A model generated the notes under the pieces. It had not been told where the DNA came from. It saw only the letters and a program-made list of their open reading frames with translations, and ran no database searches. A DNA stretch of 43,540 bases, from assembly GCA_023420935.1 (NCBI GenBank), contig JAEZUR010000078.1:1-43540 (forward strand), in the 5' to 3' direction. A program made the translations under genes and the position numbers. This document shows, piece by piece, positions 7,933-14,970 of the stretch (position 1 is its first letter; the number at the start of each line of letters is the position of its first letter). This DNA is from Bacillota bacterium (GTDB taxonomy: Bacteria > Bacillota > Clostridia > Lachnospirales > Lachnospiraceae).

Positions 7933-8673
7933 TTATTCAGCTACAGTTTCTAAAGCTTCTACAGCTACATCTTCTGCATCGTTTAATTGTGTACCTTGGT
8001 TTGCTTCAATAACAGCATCTGCCATTTTTGCAACGATTAATTTTACAGCTCTGATTGCATCATCATTACCAGGGATTACATAATCTAATTCTTCTGGATC
8101 ACAGTTAGTATCCGCAATACCGATCAATGGAATACCAAGTACGTGTGCTTCTTGAATACAAATTCTTTCCTTTTTAGGATCTACAACAAAGATAGCATCT
8201 GGAATCTTCTTCATATCTTTGATACCGCCAAGGTTCTTTTCTAATTTATCCCATTCTTTTCTAAGTTCGATTACTTCTTTCTTAGGAAGAACTTCAAATG
8301 TTCCATCTTGAGACATTGTTTCGATAGCTTTTAATCTTGCAATTCTACCTTGAATAGTCTTAAAGTTAGTAAGCATACCACCTAACCATCTTTCATTTAC
8401 AAAGTACATACCGCAACGTTCTGCTTCTGATTTGATTGAATCCTGAGCTTGTTTTTTAGTACCAACGAAAAGAATTGTACCACCATCTGCTACAACGTTT
8501 TTGATTGCATTGTAAGCTTCATCTACTTTACCTACAGATTTCTGTAAGTCGATGATATAGATACCGTTTCTTTCTGTGTAGATGTACTCAGCCATCTTAG
8601 GGTTCCATCTTCTTGTCTGGTGTCCAAAATGTACACCTGCCTCAAGTAATTGTTTCATTGAAATTACGCTCAT
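7933..8673 (-). CDS. rpsB: 30S ribosomal protein S2
   Basis: S2 binds the small subunit between head and body late in assembly. The start MSVISMKQLLEAGVHFGHQTRRWNP is diagnostic, as are GIYIIDLQKS, NERWLGGMLTNFKTI, PDAIFVVDPKKERICIQEA and LGIPLIGIADTNCDPEELDYVIPGNDDAIRA. The 246-residue length is typical, ending in an acidic tail. The gene has its own promoter and a structured 5' leader (see those entries). It comes directly after the flagellar cluster, as in Bacillus. Confidence 0.97.
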   Translation of the reverse strand: MSVISMKQLLEAGVHFGHQTRRWNPKMAEYIYTERNGIYIIDLQKSVGKVDEAYNAIKNVVADGGTILFVGTKKQAQDSIKSEAERCGMYFVNERWLGGMLTNFKTIQGRIARLKAIETMSQDGTFEVLPKKEVIELRKEWDKLEKNLGGIKDMKKIPDAIFVVDPKKERICIQEAHVLGIPLIGIADTNCDPEELDYVIPGNDDAIRAVKLIVAKMADAVIEANQGTQLNDAEDVAVEALETVAE

Positions 8674-8701
8674 AATTTACCTCCATTTGGTTGATTTCTT
8701 C

Positions 8702-8770
8702 CGTATGTATCATTTTTTTATAAGACCGCTTTGCTATGAAAGCCGGCACCTTTATAAAAATCAACATACG
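8702..8770 (-). promoter_or_regulatory. Structured rpsB leader RNA (candidate autoregulatory element)
   Basis: The ~110-base leader between the predicted rpsB start site and the ATG can fold into three coaxial helices. P1 is CGTATGT (plus 8764-8770) with ACATACG (8702-8708), 7 bp. P2 is TTTTTATAA (8752-8760) with TTATAAAAA (8715-8723), 9 bp. P3 is an apical stem of GCCGGCTTT against AAAGCGGT with one bulged G and loop CATAG. The nested arrangement over 69 bases is unlikely by chance. Many ribosomal-protein operons are autoregulated through such leaders, so control by S2 is a reasonable inference, but no experiment is implied. Confidence 0.6.
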
Positions 8771-8791
8771 TGTGTTTTAACGTACCGATAA

Positions 8792-8820
8792 ATTATATCA
8801 TAGCGTCCAAAATAAGGCAA
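8792..8820 (-). promoter_or_regulatory. Sigma-A promoter of rpsB-tsf
   Basis: TTGCCT (8815-8820) and a perfect TATAAT (8792-8797) are spaced by exactly 17 bases on the minus strand. Transcription would start near 8785, giving a leader of about 110 bases before rpsB. The terminator of the flagellar operon lies immediately upstream, so this promoter is needed for independent expression of the ribosomal genes. Confidence 0.8.
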
Positions 8821-8840
8821 GCATTATTTTCCCATATATA

Positions 8841-8878
8841 AGAAAAACCCACAAGATAAGTTTTGTTCTTGTGGGTTT
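8841..8878 (-). terminator. Rho-independent terminator at the end of the flagellar cluster
   Basis: AAACCCACAAGA (8845-8856) and TCTTGTGGGTTT (8867-8878) form a perfect 12-bp stem with a 10-base loop, four bases downstream of the last gene's stop. On the minus strand the stem is followed by TTC after the stem's own U residues, and on the plus strand by TTTATTTTT-like sequence. It could therefore act in either direction, but only minus-strand genes are present. Confidence 0.85.
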
Positions 8879-8882
8879 ATTT

Positions 8883-9461
8883 TTATCTATTTGTTATCAT
8901 AATGGCAATATCATAATACTTTGCCTCTTTCGGTATGCTGTAATTACCTGCTCTAATTTTTGTTGCGAATCCATTATCACATAAATATTTATCAAAACCA
9001 GTTGCGTCTTCTATAATTCCTGCTTTTTGTAAATACTCTGCAACTTGATTTGATAACCAGCCACGCTGTATTTCAACAGAAATATATGTTTTATCCTGTA
9101 CGTTAGTTTCATCATGTTCAGGCTTTTTAGTTGGTTTTACCTCTGGTTCCTTAGTAGCGTCGGGTTCCTTCGTTGGCGCTATTGTTGGTGCAACCGTAGG
9201 TGTTGTACTAGGGGCAACAGTTGGTGATGCACTAGGTTCTACTGATGGTACAGTAGATGCTTCTGCTTCTAACATATCTAGACTCTCGTCCAGTTTTTTA
9301 TCATATTCTTCCGCAGACATCATACCTAATGTTTTTGCTCTTGCTACAATCTGTGCGTCCGTCATCTCCACAACTGGTTCATTTTTTGTTGAGAATGCTA
9401 ATACCATCGTGGTAAAAACAATCCCCACCCCTAAACCTCTTAAGAAATACTTTACTTTCAC
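8883..9461 (-). CDS. Membrane protein with an MltG/YceG N-terminal (LysM-like) domain, no lytic domain
   Basis: Residues ~7-25 form one membrane helix. Residues ~65-120 are a Pro/Thr/Ser-rich linker of repeated TVAPT-like units, then a Lys/Glu segment. The C-terminal ~65 residues (QRGWLSNQVAEYLQKAGIIED, FDKYLCDNGFATKIRAGNYSIP, then YDIAIMITNR) resemble the LysM-like subdomain that precedes the catalytic domain in endolytic transglycosylase MltG. The catalytic domain is absent, so a peptidoglycan-binding or regulatory role is more likely than cleavage. The start is GTG at 9461 with AAGGAG seven bases upstream, overlapping the previous gene's stop by four bases (GTGA). It is the last gene of the flagellar cluster. 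Confidence 0.6.
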   Translation of the reverse strand: MKVKYFLRGLGVGIVFTTMVLAFSTKNEPVVEMTDAQIVARAKTLGMMSAEEYDKKLDESLDMLEAEASTVPSVEPSASPTVAPSTTPTVAPTIAPTKEPDATKEPEVKPTKKPEHDETNVQDKTYISVEIQRGWLSNQVAEYLQKAGIIEDATGFDKYLCDNGFATKIRAGNYSIPKEAKYYDIAIMITNR

Positions 9462-10123
9462 AATTTCACTCCTTTAGATAAATCAATAACTAGCTTCACT
9501 TCACCTTGTCCCAGCTCTAAGATTTTAGCTATTTCTATTACAGATTTACCACTTTTGTATAATTTCAAAATTTGGTCGTTGTTATTTTGTCCCATTTCAT
9601 TCCATGGTTCCACCACATTATCCAAAGAAATCTCCGTATTAAAACTATCTGTTTCCGGTTTTATTTCAATTTTATCATCAGAACTAAGTTTCTCATGATT
9701 GATTTCTTGTATATATGCTTCATCCTTTATATGAGCCTTTTGGGAGTCAATTTGATTAATTAATGTCTTAATCTCATTTTCTTTTTCATTCAGCATATTA
9801 TAAAGAAATACAACTTCTGTATGGTTTTGTCCGATTTTTTCAATTGTCTGATCTGAAAATTCACTTACAGACATAATTTTTTCATTGGATATCTGACTAA
9901 GCTGATCATCTACTTTAATAATAGTGTCTTCTACTTTGTCCGCTAATAACACATCCAAACGATCATGGATATTTTTTTCATCCTTATCGGTCCATATATC
10001 ATGTATTTGACTTTCTCCCTGCGCCTTATTACTATATTTCGATGTAAGTTTCTCTGAAATAAAATAACTTATGGCTATCATTATTAGCCCTAGTATGACT
10101 AAAAAAATATCAAATCCTTGCAT
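9458..10123 (-). CDS. DUF6115-type membrane-anchored protein with coiled coil and C-terminal helix-turn-helix-like motif
   Basis: The protein (221 residues from the ATG at 10123) has one N-terminal membrane helix (IFLVILGLIMIAISYFI). A long charged, probably coiled region follows, with the segment VEDTIIKVDDQLSQISNEK. The end, ILKLYKSGKSVIEIAKILELGQGEVKLVI, looks like a small helix-turn-helix and matches what I recall of DUF6115 proteins in Clostridia. The longer frame to 10183 is rejected because GGAGG lies seven bases before MQGFDIF. The function is unknown. Its position at the end of the flagellar operon suggests a motility or envelope link but does not prove it. Confidence 0.6.
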   Translation of the reverse strand: MQGFDIFLVILGLIMIAISYFISEKLTSKYSNKAQGESQIHDIWTDKDEKNIHDRLDVLLADKVEDTIIKVDDQLSQISNEKIMSVSEFSDQTIEKIGQNHTEVVFLYNMLNEKENEIKTLINQIDSQKAHIKDEAYIQEINHEKLSSDDKIEIKPETDSFNTEISLDNVVEPWNEMGQNNNDQILKLYKSGKSVIEIAKILELGQGEVKLVIDLSKGVKL

Positions 10124-10181
10124 TGTTTTTCCTCCAAGCCTGTAAAACAAAAGTGTTGTTTCGTTTATCCTTGCAAACTTC

Positions 10182-10332
10182 AAGCGTGAAAGTTAACCTT
10201 CACGCTTTATTGTTCATAATTCGTTGCATAGCAAGTGAAATTTCCATTGTTATATCATGAACATAAAGCTTGTTCATGATCTCATTGAAATTTTGCCCTT
10301 GCAAGCAAGCAAAATTTCCATTTTATATCATG
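10182..10332. repeat. Palindrome- and direct-repeat-rich intercistronic region
   Basis: The ~200-base gap before the DUF6115-type gene holds three perfect inverted repeats: AAGCGTGAA/TTCACGCTT (10182-10190, 10199-10207), ATCATGAAC/GTTCATGAT (10254-10262, 10272-10280) and GAAATTTTGC/GCAAAATTTC (10287-10296, 10309-10318). It also holds an imperfect direct repeat of about 28 bases at 10231-10259 and 10305-10332, the second copy covering the stop codon of the upstream gene. None of the hairpins has a U-tract on the minus strand. The arrangement suggests a small repeat element or an RNA-processing region. Confidence 0.65.
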
Positions 10333-10640
10333 ATGTCGAATTTACTTCCTTTGTTATTCTTAGGCTTCGTATCTTCTTGTTTTGCATTTTTTTTCTTACT
10401 TTGATTTTGATTACCTTGGTAAGAGTTGTTTCCTTTTTCTTTTGCATCATAACGATACTCTGTATTCTCACTTTTAGTGGTCTTTACTGTTTGTTCGCTA
10501 TTATGTTTTATACCTTTATTAAATATGTCATTTAGCTGTGAGTGTGCCTGTTGTGCACGTTGTATAGATTCATGATGCGTTAAGGATGCTTCCTGCGATC
10601 TGTTAGGGATCGAGATAATATCTATAGGTCTAATCGGCAT
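10323..10640 (-). CDS. Small Lys/Asn/Gln-rich protein of unknown function in the flagellar operon
   Basis: I do not recognise a domain in this 105-residue protein. It begins MPIRPIDIISIPNRSQEASLTHHESIQRAQQAHSQL, which suggests a short ordered or helical N-terminal part. A long hydrophilic Lys/Asn/Gln/Glu tail follows and ends KFDIMI. There is no signal peptide or membrane helix. A good ribosome site (AAAGGA) precedes the ATG at 10640, and the gene lies 16 bases after fapA, so it is probably translated. It could be a cytoplasmic adaptor; that is speculation. Confidence 0.6.
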   Translation of the reverse strand: MPIRPIDIISIPNRSQEASLTHHESIQRAQQAHSQLNDIFNKGIKHNSEQTVKTTKSENTEYRYDAKEKGNNSYQGNQNQSKKKNAKQEDTKPKNNKGSKFDIMI

Positions 10641-10655
10641 AAACTCACATCCTTT

Positions 10656-12254
10656 CTAAAGTCCAATACTTTTAATATCAGCTTTATCTCGAATAAATTG
10701 GCAATGATGGGTATCTTGTCTTATGTAGAATGTTACGTTAGAAATTACTATTTTTACTCCTGGATATGCAACATTTTCAATTCGAATTCTACAACTTTTA
10801 TAATTATTAACTTCTTCACTAATCGACTCATATCGACTGGTTGCTTCTCTTATCTTGGTTTCTAATAGGATATTATTTTGATTGGCTGTCCTTAAATATT
10901 GTGCTTTATCAGGCGTAAGTTGTTCTCCTGCTTCCACTTTCTTACGGAATAAAACAAGAATCTGAATCATTTTTTCTTTTTCCGTCTGCATATCAGTTAT
11001 GGATTTTTCAAGATCACGAAACTCATCCATAATAGATGGATCAATTCCAACTTCTAATAGTGTATGGGTACCCATTGCAGATCCAACTGTCTTTACTGTA
11101 ATAGAAGAACCTGATTTAATCTCTCCACCCGTAATAAGTCCTTTTTTACCACCTACAATGATTTCTCCTTTAGCGGACACATTGCTATGCATAATTGCTT
11201 CTGTTGTAATAATTCCACCAGATCTCACCTCAGAATTTTCAATGAATTTAGCAACAATGTTACCTTTTGCATCCAAAATTCCTCGATTCATGCCTTGTAT
11301 TCCACGTTTTAAGATTATTTGTCCTTCTGCAACTAATGTTGCACCTTCCACTACTCCGTTTACAATAATATCGCCTTTGGCGCGGATAGAGAAACCTGTT
11401 AATACATTACCTTTCACAACAACATTTCCTTCATAGGTAATATCACCTGTGGCAGCATTAACGTCTGGAACTTCAAAGGTGTCTGATACAAAAACACGAT
11501 CATCCGTTAACGATACATGACCAGACACATCCGCATACATGATGGTTCCATCTTCTGAAAGATGAATATTTATTCCATGCTTCAGTATTTTCTTAATTAC
11601 TTTCTTTGGTCTAATGGTATTACCATACACATCGATGCCTGGTGTTCCTTGATCAGCAGGTTCTAACACCGCCAAAATATCGCCTTTGTTTACATGGTTA
11701 ATCATATCCAATTGATGAAAATCAACGGTTCCATCATCATTAATCTTAGGTTTTGACGAAGTCCCTGTTCGAAATTTATAATTAATAACTGCATTTTTTC
11801 CTTCAACGGGCATAGTTCCCTTCGCTAATATCAAATTGGAACAATATGTTCTATTTTTTAGAAACTCATCAATAACATCTTCTTGAACTCCATATTTTAT
11901 ACCAGCACGAATTAATTCACTTACAATAAGATTTTTATCCATTCTATTTCCACCTGTAGAAGGCGCAAAAAATCTACCAATTGCAAACATTTTTTCTGGG
12001 TCAATCGTGATTTTTAAATACTCATTTTCAATTGGTGTCTCTGCAAATCCAATTTTTATTTCTACTGGCTCAGTTGCACTAATCAAACCATCTCGCAGAG
12101 CTTGTAAATCATATTCCATTATCTTTCTTTCACCAAAGTAGTTTACAATATCATCTAAGAGCATACTATTCGTACCTTGCGCTCCCGGATATACTTTAAT
12201 AAACATTCCCCCCGGTTTATTTACCAATTGAAAAAAGCCATATGAATCACTCAT
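10656..12254 (-). CDS. fapA: FapA / DUF342 flagellar assembly protein A
   Basis: This is a DUF342-family protein of ~532 residues. The N-terminal region is followed by a central beta-helix-like domain with many Gly/Val turns (GNVVVKGNVLTGFSIRAKGDIIVNGVVEGATLVAEG, shown here only as a pattern of short repeats). A coiled helical segment lies near residues 390-480 and a small C-terminal domain ends the protein. FapA has been linked to flagellar assembly and polar targeting in Vibrio, and homologues sit next to motility sigma genes in clostridia. I chose the start MSDSYGFFQ at 12254 because GGGAG lies eight bases before it, while the upstream ATG codons are too close to their purine-rich sequence. 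The exact role here is unknown. Confidence 0.82.
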   Translation of the reverse strand: MSDSYGFFQLVNKPGGMFIKVYPGAQGTNSMLLDDIVNYFGERKIMEYDLQALRDGLISATEPVEIKIGFAETPIENEYLKITIDPEKMFAIGRFFAPSTGGNRMDKNLIVSELIRAGIKYGVQEDVIDEFLKNRTYCSNLILAKGTMPVEGKNAVINYKFRTGTSSKPKINDDGTVDFHQLDMINHVNKGDILAVLEPADQGTPGIDVYGNTIRPKKVIKKILKHGINIHLSEDGTIMYADVSGHVSLTDDRVFVSDTFEVPDVNAATGDITYEGNVVVKGNVLTGFSIRAKGDIIVNGVVEGATLVAEGQIILKRGIQGMNRGILDAKGNIVAKFIENSEVRSGGIITTEAIMHSNVSAKGEIIVGGKKGLITGGEIKSGSSITVKTVGSAMGTHTLLEVGIDPSIMDEFRDLEKSITDMQTEKEKMIQILVLFRKKVEAGEQLTPDKAQYLRTANQNNILLETKIREATSRYESISEEVNNYKSCRIRIENVAYPGVKIVISNVTFYIRQDTHHCQFIRDKADIKSIGL

Positions 12255-12273
12255 GTTATAATCTCCCATCCCC

Positions 12274-13041
12274 TCAAAATGTGTCAAATATATCCATGTT
12301 GCTACCTAATTTAGTCCTCATTTTTTGTAACGCTTTTGTATGAAGTTGTGATACCCTGGATTCTGACACTTCTAGTATTTTGCTAATTTCTTTTAATGTT
12401 AAAGATTCATAATAATATAATACTATTACCTTCTTTTCATTTTCAGTAAGTGTTTCCAATGTTGTTTGTAGTAGCTTTTTAAGTTCCTCTTTTTCAACTA
12501 CTTTCTCAGGTTGCTCGAATTGAACACTACCCGATGATTCCATTCTTATTTCGCTGCCCTGTTCTAAATATTCATCTAACGAAATTAAACTGGCCGCTTT
12601 CATATGCGATTGCCAGTTCTCAAACTCTTCTACGGTTATTTCTAATTCTTTGGCAACCTCTTCATTCGTACCAGCCCTGCCAAGTTCCGTTTCCAATTTT
12701 TGAAAAGCTAAATCTATCTTCTTCTGCTTTTGTCTTAATGTTCTAGGAATCCAATCCATTTTTCTAATTTGATCTAAGATTGCTCCACGAATTCGCAGAC
12801 TAGCATAGGTTTCAAACTTTACCCCTTTGTAAAAATCATATTTATCAATTGCATCAATTAAACCAAATATACCATAGCCAACTAAATCATCATATTCAAC
12901 TGTATATCCCAAATACATACTTAATCTACCGGCAACAATCTTAACCAATGCAGCATATTCAATTATTATTTTCTCGCGAACCTCAGGTGATTTTTGCTTC
13001 GCATATTCTACCCATAATTTACTTCTGCCCTCTTCATTCAT
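12274..13041 (-). CDS. fliA: Motility RNA polymerase sigma factor, FliA/WhiG (SigD) family
   Basis: This sigma-28-type factor directs late flagellar and chemotaxis genes. Region 2 is clear (IIEYAALVKIVAGRL, EYDDLVGYGIFGLIDAIDKYD, KFETYASLRIRGAILDQIR), followed by DWIPRTLRQKQKK of region 3 and a region 4 helix-turn-helix (TLTENEKKVIVLYYYESLTLKEI, VSESRVSQLHTKAL). The start MNEEGRSKL at 13041 is favoured because the ATG four codons upstream overlaps its GGAGG. As in Bacillus, the gene lies near the end of the fla/che operon, so late expression follows completion of the long transcript. No FlgM anti-sigma gene is in the window. Confidence 0.93.
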   Translation of the reverse strand: MNEEGRSKLWVEYAKQKSPEVREKIIIEYAALVKIVAGRLSMYLGYTVEYDDLVGYGIFGLIDAIDKYDFYKGVKFETYASLRIRGAILDQIRKMDWIPRTLRQKQKKIDLAFQKLETELGRAGTNEEVAKELEITVEEFENWQSHMKAASLISLDEYLEQGSEIRMESSGSVQFEQPEKVVEKEELKKLLQTTLETLTENEKKVIVLYYYESLTLKEISKILEVSESRVSQLHTKALQKMRTKLGSNMDIFDTF

Positions 13042-13069
13042 ATGTGCCTCCATAATTAAGATACGCTAA

Positions 13070-13354
13070 CTATGCTTCATCTATCTTATTATCTGTCTTA
13101 ATCTCTGATGTGTCTTCTTCCAATTCCTCATCATTATTATCGGTTTCTTCTTCCATATTATTTACCTTAGCACCACTTTTCATAACGGCAAAGATAATTT
13201 TTTGAGCAATTACGCCTAATATGTAGAATATAATTAAAACAGTAAGGAGTACTTTTAAGCTATACAGTACATCAAATTTATTCAGTATACTTATAATACA
13301 TGTTATTGCACCGGCTAAAAGTGTGGTTGTAGCCGGAATATATCGAATTTGCAT
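13070..13354 (-). CDS. Small two-helix membrane protein of unknown function
   Basis: The 94-residue protein has two hydrophobic segments (residues ~8-24 and ~32-55). An acidic tail from residue ~67 onward is rich in Glu, Asp and Asn. It has no recognisable catalytic motif. It sits between cheD and the sigma factor with short gaps and a plausible ribosome site (AAGGGGATAGGGA), so it is a real operon member. Small membrane proteins occur here in related clostridial operons as I recall, but I cannot assign a role. Confidence 0.65.
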   Translation of the reverse strand: MQIRYIPATTTLLAGAITCIISILNKFDVLYSLKVLLTVLIIFYILGVIAQKIIFAVMKSGAKVNNMEEETDNNDEELEEDTSEIKTDNKIDEA

Positions 13355-13371
13355 CTATATTCCCTATCCCC

Positions 13372-13857
13372 TTATATTATTTTGATCTCTTTTCCTACCG
13401 ATTTAATTAATAATTCCCCTGTACCAGGGTAGAATTCAATGGTTCTACCATAAGAAAGTCCTGTATCTTCTGCTAGTATTCTAATTCCTAACTCACGTAA
13501 TTTAAGTTTAGTTGCTTCTACATTTCGTTCCCCTATGCGAAGCATATCATTACTTGAGCTGAAAGCAAACATTTGGGCTCCTCCCGCTATTTTCGCAGTT
13601 AGTCCTTGGCGTTTCGCTCCTGCTTTCTCCATTTGTACAATTAACGCATCTATACCTGTATCCGCAAATTTGGCTACATTCTCATTCTTTTTTACCTTCG
13701 TACTATCTGGAAGCATAATATGAGCTAGTCCACCTATTTTTCTCACAGAATCAAACAACACGATACCAACACAAGAGCCTAGCCCTAATGTGGTTATAGC
13801 ATTGGGAGCCAGGCAGATATTTAAATCTGCCATCCCAACTTTTATCATTTCACTCAT
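13372..13857 (-). CDS. cheD: Chemoreceptor glutamine deamidase CheD
   Basis: CheD deamidates glutamines on chemoreceptors and also binds CheC to adjust adaptation. The catalytic Cys lies in LGLGSCVGIVLFD, the His in GGLAHIMLP, and the conserved TAKIAGGAQMF segment follows. The length of 161 residues from the ATG at 13857 is normal. An in-frame GTG three codons upstream is less likely, because AGGTGG overlaps it. It follows cheC directly, consistent with the CheC-CheD partnership. No receptors are encoded here. Confidence 0.93.
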   Translation of the reverse strand: MSEMIKVGMADLNICLAPNAITTLGLGSCVGIVLFDSVRKIGGLAHIMLPDSTKVKKNENVAKFADTGIDALIVQMEKAGAKRQGLTAKIAGGAQMFAFSSSNDMLRIGERNVEATKLKLRELGIRILAEDTGLSYGRTIEFYPGTGELLIKSVGKEIKII

Positions 13858-13866
13858 ATATTCCAC

Positions 13867-14484
13867 CTATAACCCTAATGAGGTCATTATTTTACTATAA
13901 GAGTCCAGTGTAGGTATCAATATAAAGTAGCCGTTCACTTCTGTCTCGTCTTCACCAAACTGTGACTGAATTAATAATGCCTTATCACCAAGTTTTCCAA
14001 ATTCTATTGCTGGTACGCTAAGTATAGCACCTGCCATATCAATTGCCATATATGGTACAGATGATGTAATTAGCAGGTTCGTTAAGGATGACAAAGATGA
14101 TAAGTAAGCACCAGCTATTATGTTTCCAATTTCATTTAATGCAGATAAATCCATTTCTGAAAAGTTATCAAAATCATCTAAGGATTTTCCCATTAAGATA
14201 TTAACAAGATGGTGTGCTGATTGTTTTTCAAGCATAAACATCATCATACCATCAATTTCACCTTCTAAGGTTAACAGAATTCCTACTACAATATTTTCGG
14301 CTCCTCCAACAATCTCAGAAAGATCACGAAAATCGAGTAATTCTACTTTCGGAACATTCATGTCAATTTTAGAATTTATCAGTTGAGACAATGCTGTAGT
14401 AGCATTGCCCGCTCCAATATTTCCAATTTCTCGTAATACATCAAACTGCATGCTGTCCATGGCATCTAAATCGATATGTGACAT
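13867..14484 (-). CDS. cheC: CheY-P phosphatase CheC
   Basis: CheC dephosphorylates CheY-P and is activated by CheD. Both active-site copies of the D/S-x3-E-x2-N pattern are intact: DVLREIGN at residues 15-22, with the matching Pro 45, and SALNEIGN in the second half followed later by SSVP. The 205-residue length and symmetric duplicated fold match the family. With FliY also carrying such sites, the system has two phosphatases acting at different locations. Confidence 0.94.
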   Translation of the reverse strand: MSHIDLDAMDSMQFDVLREIGNIGAGNATTALSQLINSKIDMNVPKVELLDFRDLSEIVGGAENIVVGILLTLEGEIDGMMMFMLEKQSAHHLVNILMGKSLDDFDNFSEMDLSALNEIGNIIAGAYLSSLSSLTNLLITSSVPYMAIDMAGAILSVPAIEFGKLGDKALLIQSQFGEDETEVNGYFILIPTLDSYSKIMTSLGL

Positions 14485-14498
14485 AGCATTACCTCCAT

Positions 14499-14957
14499 TT
14501 AAGCATTTTCTTTCTCGATGATTACTCCAGCAATATTTAATAATGAAATTAAACCATCACCATGTTTACCAATACCACTTAAGAATTGTGCTTTTTCATC
14601 TTTCGCGTTATACGTTGGTTTTTCAATTGAGCCATCATCTAATGTAACAACTTCTTTTACTTCATCAACAATTACACCGATTGCTGATTGAGGTTCTAAT
14701 TTTATTATAATGATTCTTGTAGTATTCGTAAATTCATCTGTTTCTAAGCCAAACTTTTTACGAATACTCATAACAGGAATAATTTCTCCACGAAGATTAA
14801 TTACTCCATTAAAATACGATTGTGCTTTTGGAACTCTGGTAATTCTTTGCATTCTTACGATATTATCTACATACTGAATATCAATACCATATTGTTCTGT
14901 TCCTATTTTAACAACAATATATTGTTTTCCTTCTATTACGATATTATTTTCTTCCAT
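14499..14957 (-). CDS. cheW: Chemotaxis coupling protein CheW
   Basis: CheW is the SH3-like adaptor joining chemoreceptors to CheA. Family segments are present: EQYGIDIQYVDNIVRMQRITRVP, YFNGVINLRGEIIPVMSIRKKFG, and IGVIVDEVKEVV. The length of 152 residues is standard. It lies between cheA and cheC with a GGGGGTG-type ribosome site. Confidence 0.96.
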   Translation of the reverse strand: MEENNIVIEGKQYIVVKIGTEQYGIDIQYVDNIVRMQRITRVPKAQSYFNGVINLRGEIIPVMSIRKKFGLETDEFTNTTRIIIIKLEPQSAIGVIVDEVKEVVTLDDGSIEKPTYNAKDEKAQFLSGIGKHGDGLISLLNIAGVIIEKENA

Positions 14958-14970
14958 GTTACGACACCCC

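Noticed and set aside
7490..8083. A 197-residue open frame on the plus strand opposite tsf and rpsB
   Set aside because: It overlaps two certain genes, has no ribosome site, and its composition is that of an antisense shadow.
8883..9461. Annotation as an active endolytic transglycosylase (MltG)
   Set aside because: Only the LysM-like front domain is recognisable. The catalytic domain with its Glu is missing because the protein is too short.
10182..10207. Rho-independent terminator inside the flagellar operon
   Set aside because: The minus strand lacks a U-tract after the stem; only the plus strand shows a short T-rich stretch, and no plus-strand gene precedes it.
10182..10332. CRISPR array
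   Set aside because: Only two imperfect direct-repeat copies exist, with internal palindromes of different sequence and no regular spacers or cas genes.
10257..10535. A plus-strand frame with hydrophobic segments over the repeat-rich gap and the orphan gene
   Set aside because: It lies antisense to a plausible gene, starts inside a palindrome and lacks a ribosome site.
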